The translations under genes were made by a program, and so were the position numbers. A stretch of 17,780 bases of DNA from Methanofastidiosum methylothiophilum. Its GTDB lineage: Archaea; Methanobacteriota_B; Thermococci; Methanofastidiosales; Methanofastidiosaceae. Location: positions 1-17,780 of the forward strand of contig LNJE01000023.1 of NCBI GenBank assembly GCA_001587635.1, in the 5' to 3' direction. Positions 14,404 through 17,780 of the stretch are shown piece by piece. The notes beneath the pieces were generated by a model, which was given only the letters and a program-made list of their open reading frames with translations, ran no database searches and was not told where the DNA came from. Position 1 is the stretch's first letter; each line of letters opens with the position of its first letter.

Positions 14404-16293
14404 ATGATTAATAGCAAGAAAAAAATTAAACTTCTTTTTGTACAGCTTCCGCTGATTGATCACGGATATAATTATATAGACGGTAATATTTTTACCGCTC
14501 CTTCATCTCTTTCTGCATATATTTCAAAGAACTTTAAAGAGTATGTGGAAGAATTATATGTAATACCTGCAGAAATTCAGAATTTTGCTTCTAATAAGAT
14601 TATTTCGCAGATTGCTGTAAAATATGAACCTGATATGATTCTTTTCTCTAATTATCTATGGAATGCAGAACGTCATATTTCTCTTGCTGAATTAATTAAG
14701 AATAAGGTCAGAACAACGATTATTTTCGGCGGACCTGAAATATCAGAAAATTCATATCTTCTTTCCAAAAAACAAAAAGCAGTAGATTTATTTGTAAAAG
14801 GGGAAGGGGAGTTCTTTTTTAAAAAGTATTTTACCGGAGATTATCAAAAACATCTCCAGACAATAAATGATAATCTATTCTTTCTTCAGAGAGAAAATGA
14901 ACTTCTTTCTCCTTCTGAAATAGTTGAACCATATTCNTCCGGATATTTNAACAGATCAAATGANGAATCCGTTTTTATTGAGCTTACAAGAGGATGTTAT
15001 TATAAATGCAGTTATTGTAATTATTCNAGATTCGGAAANAAAGTAAGAGAGCTNCCTTCNTCAATACTGTTAGATTCACTCANAAANAAAAAANGACCNT
15101 TNAAAGAAGTATATATNCTTTCTCCTTCTTTTNGAAACAGAAANGATTATCGTCTTATTCTTGAAGAATTGTCGAAATTGAAACCTAANGTTTCTATTCA
15201 TACTGAACTTAGGACAGAAAGCATAAGCAAAGCAGATGCNATACTGTTAAAAAAAGCNGGAGTAAATTCTCTTGAAGTTGGAATACAGACTTTTACTGAA
15301 AATGCATTAAAGCAGGCNGGCAGAAAGTCAGAGAAGATAAAAGCTCTGGAAGGATTAAAAAATTTGAGATCTGCCGGNATATCTNTAAAAATNGGGATGA
15401 TNCCNGGNTTNCCAGGAGATTCTATNTTATCTTTCATGCAGGGTGTTGCAGAATTAGTTGAAGAAGGNTTTGCAGAAGAAATTGAATTCTATCCNCTAAT
15501 GGTTCTNCCCGGAACNGCTGTCAGGGATTNTTGTGATNCCAACGGATANAAATATATGAAGAAGCCTCCTTATTATTTTTTAAAAGGAGGTGAATTTAAT
15601 GAAGAGGATATTTTTGCGGCAAAGCAGGAAATAGAAAATATAACCGGATTTGAAGTTTCATCAAAAAAAATTCCTGATTTTACTTCAGATGAAAATTCAA
15701 TATTTGTAAAAGGAATAAAAACTGATTCAGCAAAAATCGAACAAATATTAAAGAAGAAAGATTTTATTGATACAAATGTTTTTTCTTTTCAAATCAATAT
15801 GTTAAAGAAAACGGATTCACAAAAGGTTTTAAAGCTTTTTTCGGAATATGAGACTGAATGGGAACTTCTCAATATAATTTTTACGGGAGATTTCCTCATA
15901 AAGGAGAATCCGTCATTATTTGAAGAGAAAGAGCATTTTTTCAGAAGAATGCATTATTATGATAATACTTCAACGGGAAGAAAAAAACAGTATTATCATG
16001 TTACGGANGATATTGGTTTTTTTGAAGAAATTAGTGATAAATACTTTTTAATTGAACCTCTTATGAGACTTTCAGGGAAGAATATCTCATATATTAAAAG
16101 TATAGATAATCCGCCATTAATAATTTCTTCAAAAGGAATATATTCTGATAATAGAAAACTGATTTCTGAGAAATATGCTGAGTATTATGACTGTATTTCT
16201 TTCGAAGACAAGAATGAAATGAAAATGTTTTATTCTGATATTGGAAAAGAGATTTCTGAATATTATTTCAGATCAAAGTTCATTTCTGTCTGA
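14404..16293 (+). CDS. B12-binding-domain radical SAM protein
   Basis: At 629 residues this has a class B radical SAM layout. An N-terminal Rossmann-like B12-binding region (about 8-145) ends in IIFGGPEIS...VDLFVKGEGEFFF, and a radical SAM core follows with the cluster motif C198-x3-C202-x2-C205 (RGCYYKCSYCNY), then LEVGIQTF and a PGDS segment. A C-terminal region of about 220 residues (410-629) matches nothing I recognise. Members use a 4Fe-4S cluster, SAM and often cobalamin for methylation or ring chemistry; the substrate cannot be told. No Shine-Dalgarno precedes the ATG at 14404, and no later ATG would keep the B12 region intact. Ns cluster at 14938-15549, over the radical SAM core. The 3' end overlaps the convergent GGDEF gene by 21 bp. 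Confidence 0.9.
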   Translation: MINSKKKIKLLFVQLPLIDHGYNYIDGNIFTAPSSLSAYISKNFKEYVEELYVIPAEIQNFASNKIISQIAVKYEPDMILFSNYLWNAERHISLAELIKNKVRTTIIFGGPEISENSYLLSKKQKAVDLFVKGEGEFFFKKYFTGDYQKHLQTINDNLFFLQRENELLSPSEIVEPYXSGYXNRSNXESVFIELTRGCYYKCSYCNYXRFGXKVREXPXSILLDSLXXKKXXXKEVYXLSPSFXNRXDYRLILEELSKLKPXVSIHTELRTESISKADXILLKKXGVNSLEVGIQTFTENALKQXGRKSEKIKALEGLKNLRSAXISXKXGMXXXXPGDSXLSFMQGVAELVEEXFAEEIEFYXLMVXPGXAVRDXCDXNGXKYMKKPPYYFLKGGEFNEEDIFAAKQEIENITGFEVSSKKIPDFTSDENSIFVKGIKTDSAKIEQILKKKDFIDTNVFSFQINMLKKTDSQKVLKLFSEYETEWELLNIIFTGDFLIKENPSLFEEKEHFFRRMHYYDNTSTGRKKQYYHVTXDIGFFEEISDKYFLIEPLMRLSGKNISYIKSIDNPPLIISSKGIYSDNRKLISEKYAEYYDCISFEDKNEMKMFYSDIGKEISEYYFRSKFISV

Positions 16294-17780
16294 ATAGGTA
16301 ATATCAATATCTTTTAAAAGCTGAATATCCTCAGGATTTGCCACGTTGCTTGAACAAATATCAATTTCCAGCTGATCAGCAAAAATTTTAAAACCATTAA
16401 GAATTTTTATTCTGTCTTTGAAGCAATGCAGGCACATTGTAAGATGTTCAGAGAGAATAACAAGACGGAAATCAAAATGTGATATTAGATTCAGAATTTC
16501 GGAACTGATATAACAATCCGATATAGCAAGGGAAACGGAACTGTTGGAAATAAAAAAATCTTTNGGAATATCAAATTTCCCTTCGCTAATTTCAGTTTCA
16601 TTAATAGAAATAAAAACCTTTTTCTCCGGAAGTATCTTTTTGATCAGATTAAGATAATCGATAAAATCTATTTCATGAAGTTTTGGAAGAACAATCGAAC
16701 TGTTATCCTTTTTCGTTAACTTTGAAACTGAGTTTAAGAAAAGTTCAGCTGTTTCAATAGAAGAAATTATACTGTTTAAAAATCTGAAAGAAGAAGAAAA
16801 TGAAGAATAAAAATTATTTAGAGAAATGAAAACATATTTGTTAGGCTCAGGACCGGAAATATACTTCTTTTCAAAATTATCTTCAAAAAATTTATTTTCT
16901 ATCAAATCAGGATATTTNATTATNTTTTCGGGTTCTTCNTTTCGNGATATTTTTTTGTTTAAGAAGGAACATTTTTGCAGAAGATTGTCTATTTCACCGA
17001 TAATTGCNCGAGGATTCTTTTTGTTGAAGAAAATTATNGAATCAGCAAATTTCAGATGAACAGGAAGATGTGAAAAAGCTTTTTCAATTTTTCTGCATAT
17101 TTTCCGGTATAGAGTCCGGCATTTTTCATCATTCACNGAAAAGTCTATTATNCTCGGAAACTTAATTATAAAATTATAATCGGATATATCACTTACCGAA
17201 ATAAAAGTATCGGTTGAAAAGTTTGTTTCACATGTTTTTTTTATAATTATCTTGAGATTCTCTATTATGAAGTCGGTTACAGGTATTCCAAGAATCTGGC
17301 GCAAAGAAGAGATGTTTTCTATTTTAACGGTAATAATTCCTATACTTTTTATTTCAAAACTNANATTAGAAATGCTTTCAAGTGAGGAGTGCAGAAAAGG
17401 CAGATTTGTGACAGCATCTCTGTTTTTCTTATCAGTGAAGAANTGAGAAGATTTTTTTAAATATTCCCAGAATCGGTCGTTTTTTGCCATGATNGGATCA
17501 AANATATAGGTTCTGCTTTTTCCNTCTTTTTTNGCAGAATAAAGAGCCTGATCCGCCCGGGAAAGAAGTATAGAAAGATTTTTTCCAAAAACAGGATATT
17601 CTGAAATTCCGGCAGAAAAGGAAATGCTGAATTTTTTTTCATCCGAAGCGGTGAAAACTATGGAATCAAACTCACTTCGGATTGAATCAATTATCTCTTT
17701 TGCTTCAGTGCCGTTTTTTCCTAATAAAGTAATTACAAATTCTTCACCGCCGAAGCGAGTAGGGAAAAAACTTGGAGAAA
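16273..17780 (-). CDS. Multi-domain GGDEF protein, 5' end outside window
   Basis: The frame is open from the right edge to a TGA at 16273, about 502 codons, so the ATG at 17490 is internal. The visible N-terminal part is the second half of a diguanylate cyclase domain: TRFGGEEFVITLL with the active-site GGEEF, then FSISFSAGISEYP and ADQALYSAKKDGKSRTYIF. The four residues at the usual RxxD inhibitory-site position are SPSF, so the product-inhibition site seems absent. A second GGDEF-like segment follows (RDAVTNLPF, then DISDYNF where the signature should be), clearly degenerate. The final 200 residues may be a decayed EAL-type domain (KVFISINETEIS, FRLVILSEHL, FKIFADQLE) but lack the EAL and metal ligands. 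Likely role: c-di-GMP synthesis controlled by degenerate sensory modules. Any upstream sensor is not visible. Confidence 0.82.
   Translation of the reverse strand, partial: SPSFFPTRFGGEEFVITLLGKNGTEAKEIIDSIRSEFDSIVFTASDEKKFSISFSAGISEYPVFGKNLSILLSRADQALYSXKKXGKSRTYXFDXIMAKNDRFWEYLKKSSXFFTDKKNRDAVTNLPFLHSSLESISNXSFEIKSIGIITVKIENISSLRQILGIPVTDFIIENLKIIIKKTCETNFSTDTFISVSDISDYNFIIKFPXIIDFXVNDEKCRTLYRKICRKIEKAFSHLPVHLKFADXIIFFNKKNPXAIIGEIDNLLQKCSFLNKKIXRXEEPEXIXKYPDLIENKFFEDNFEKKYISGPEPNKYVFISLNNFYSSFSSSFRFLNSIISSIETAELFLNSVSKLTKKDNSSIVLPKLHEIDFIDYLNLIKKILPEKKVFISINETEISEGKFDIXKDFFISNSSVSLAISDCYISSEILNLISHFDFRLVILSEHLTMCLHCFKDRIKILNGFKIFADQLEIDICSSNVANPEDIQLLKDIDITYSDRNEL

Noticed and set aside
17488..17490. 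ATG at 17490 as the start of the GGDEF gene
   Set aside because: The same frame is open upstream to the window edge and encodes a clear GGEEF domain.
17457..17642. 61-codon minus-strand frame
   Set aside because: It is out of frame with the GGEEF-coding sequence covering the same bases.
1..17780. tRNA/rRNA genes, CRISPR arrays, insertion sequences or prophage
   Set aside because: No cloverleaf-like segment, repeat-spacer pattern, transposase or integrase was seen in any frame or gap.

Overview
The window is a stretch of an AT-rich bacterial chromosome centred on the replication origin. The minus strand carries dnaA, dnaN, recF, a DUF721/DciA gene, a DUF370/RemB-like gene, gyrB and gyrA. This is the classic oriC-proximal order; the RemB-like gene recalls Firmicutes, while the DciA-type helicase loader is common in other phyla. 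Radical SAM/B12, receiver-PP2C and GGDEF proteins and a lipoprotein fit a free-living bacterium, possibly spirochaete-like or from an uncultured low-GC phylum. The taxon cannot be fixed from the sequence alone. The many Ns fall mostly in codon third positions and look like masked polymorphism in a consensus assembly.

Layout. Positions 1-3790 (minus strand) hold an envelope block: a multi-spanning membrane protein with a spermidine-synthase-like domain (running off the left edge), a PCMT-type methyltransferase with a lipoprotein signal (4-bp overlap with the previous gene), and a secreted class-A-beta-lactamase-fold serine hydrolase. A perfect 18-bp-stem inverted repeat separates this block from gyrA. 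Positions 3871-11045 are a tightly coupled operon dnaN-recF-dciA-remB-gyrB-gyrA, with start/stop overlaps at four junctions. Positions 11046-11309 and 12666-12965 flank dnaA and look like a bipartite oriC. The dnaA-dnaN gap has a DnaA-trio/GC-rich/DnaA-box arrangement resembling the Bacillus subtilis basal unwinding system. The dnaA upstream gap has a helically phased array of diverged DnaA boxes and two TTGNCAA-core palindromes. A PC4-like ssDNA-binding protein gene is transcribed away from dnaA. Further right come a receiver-PP2C phosphatase (minus), a divergent B12-binding radical SAM enzyme (plus), and a multi-domain GGDEF protein (minus) whose 5' end is off the right edge.

How they work together. 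DnaA, the sliding clamp, RecF, the helicase loader and gyrase form one initiation/replication unit around their own origin. The PC4-like protein could act on single-stranded or transcribed DNA there. The receiver-PP2C and GGDEF genes are signalling proteins with no recognisable partner in view. The best candidate for undescribed biology is the pair at the left edge: two SAM-fold enzymes, translationally coupled, whose signals and topology both place the catalytic domains outside the cytoplasm, where no SAM pool is known.
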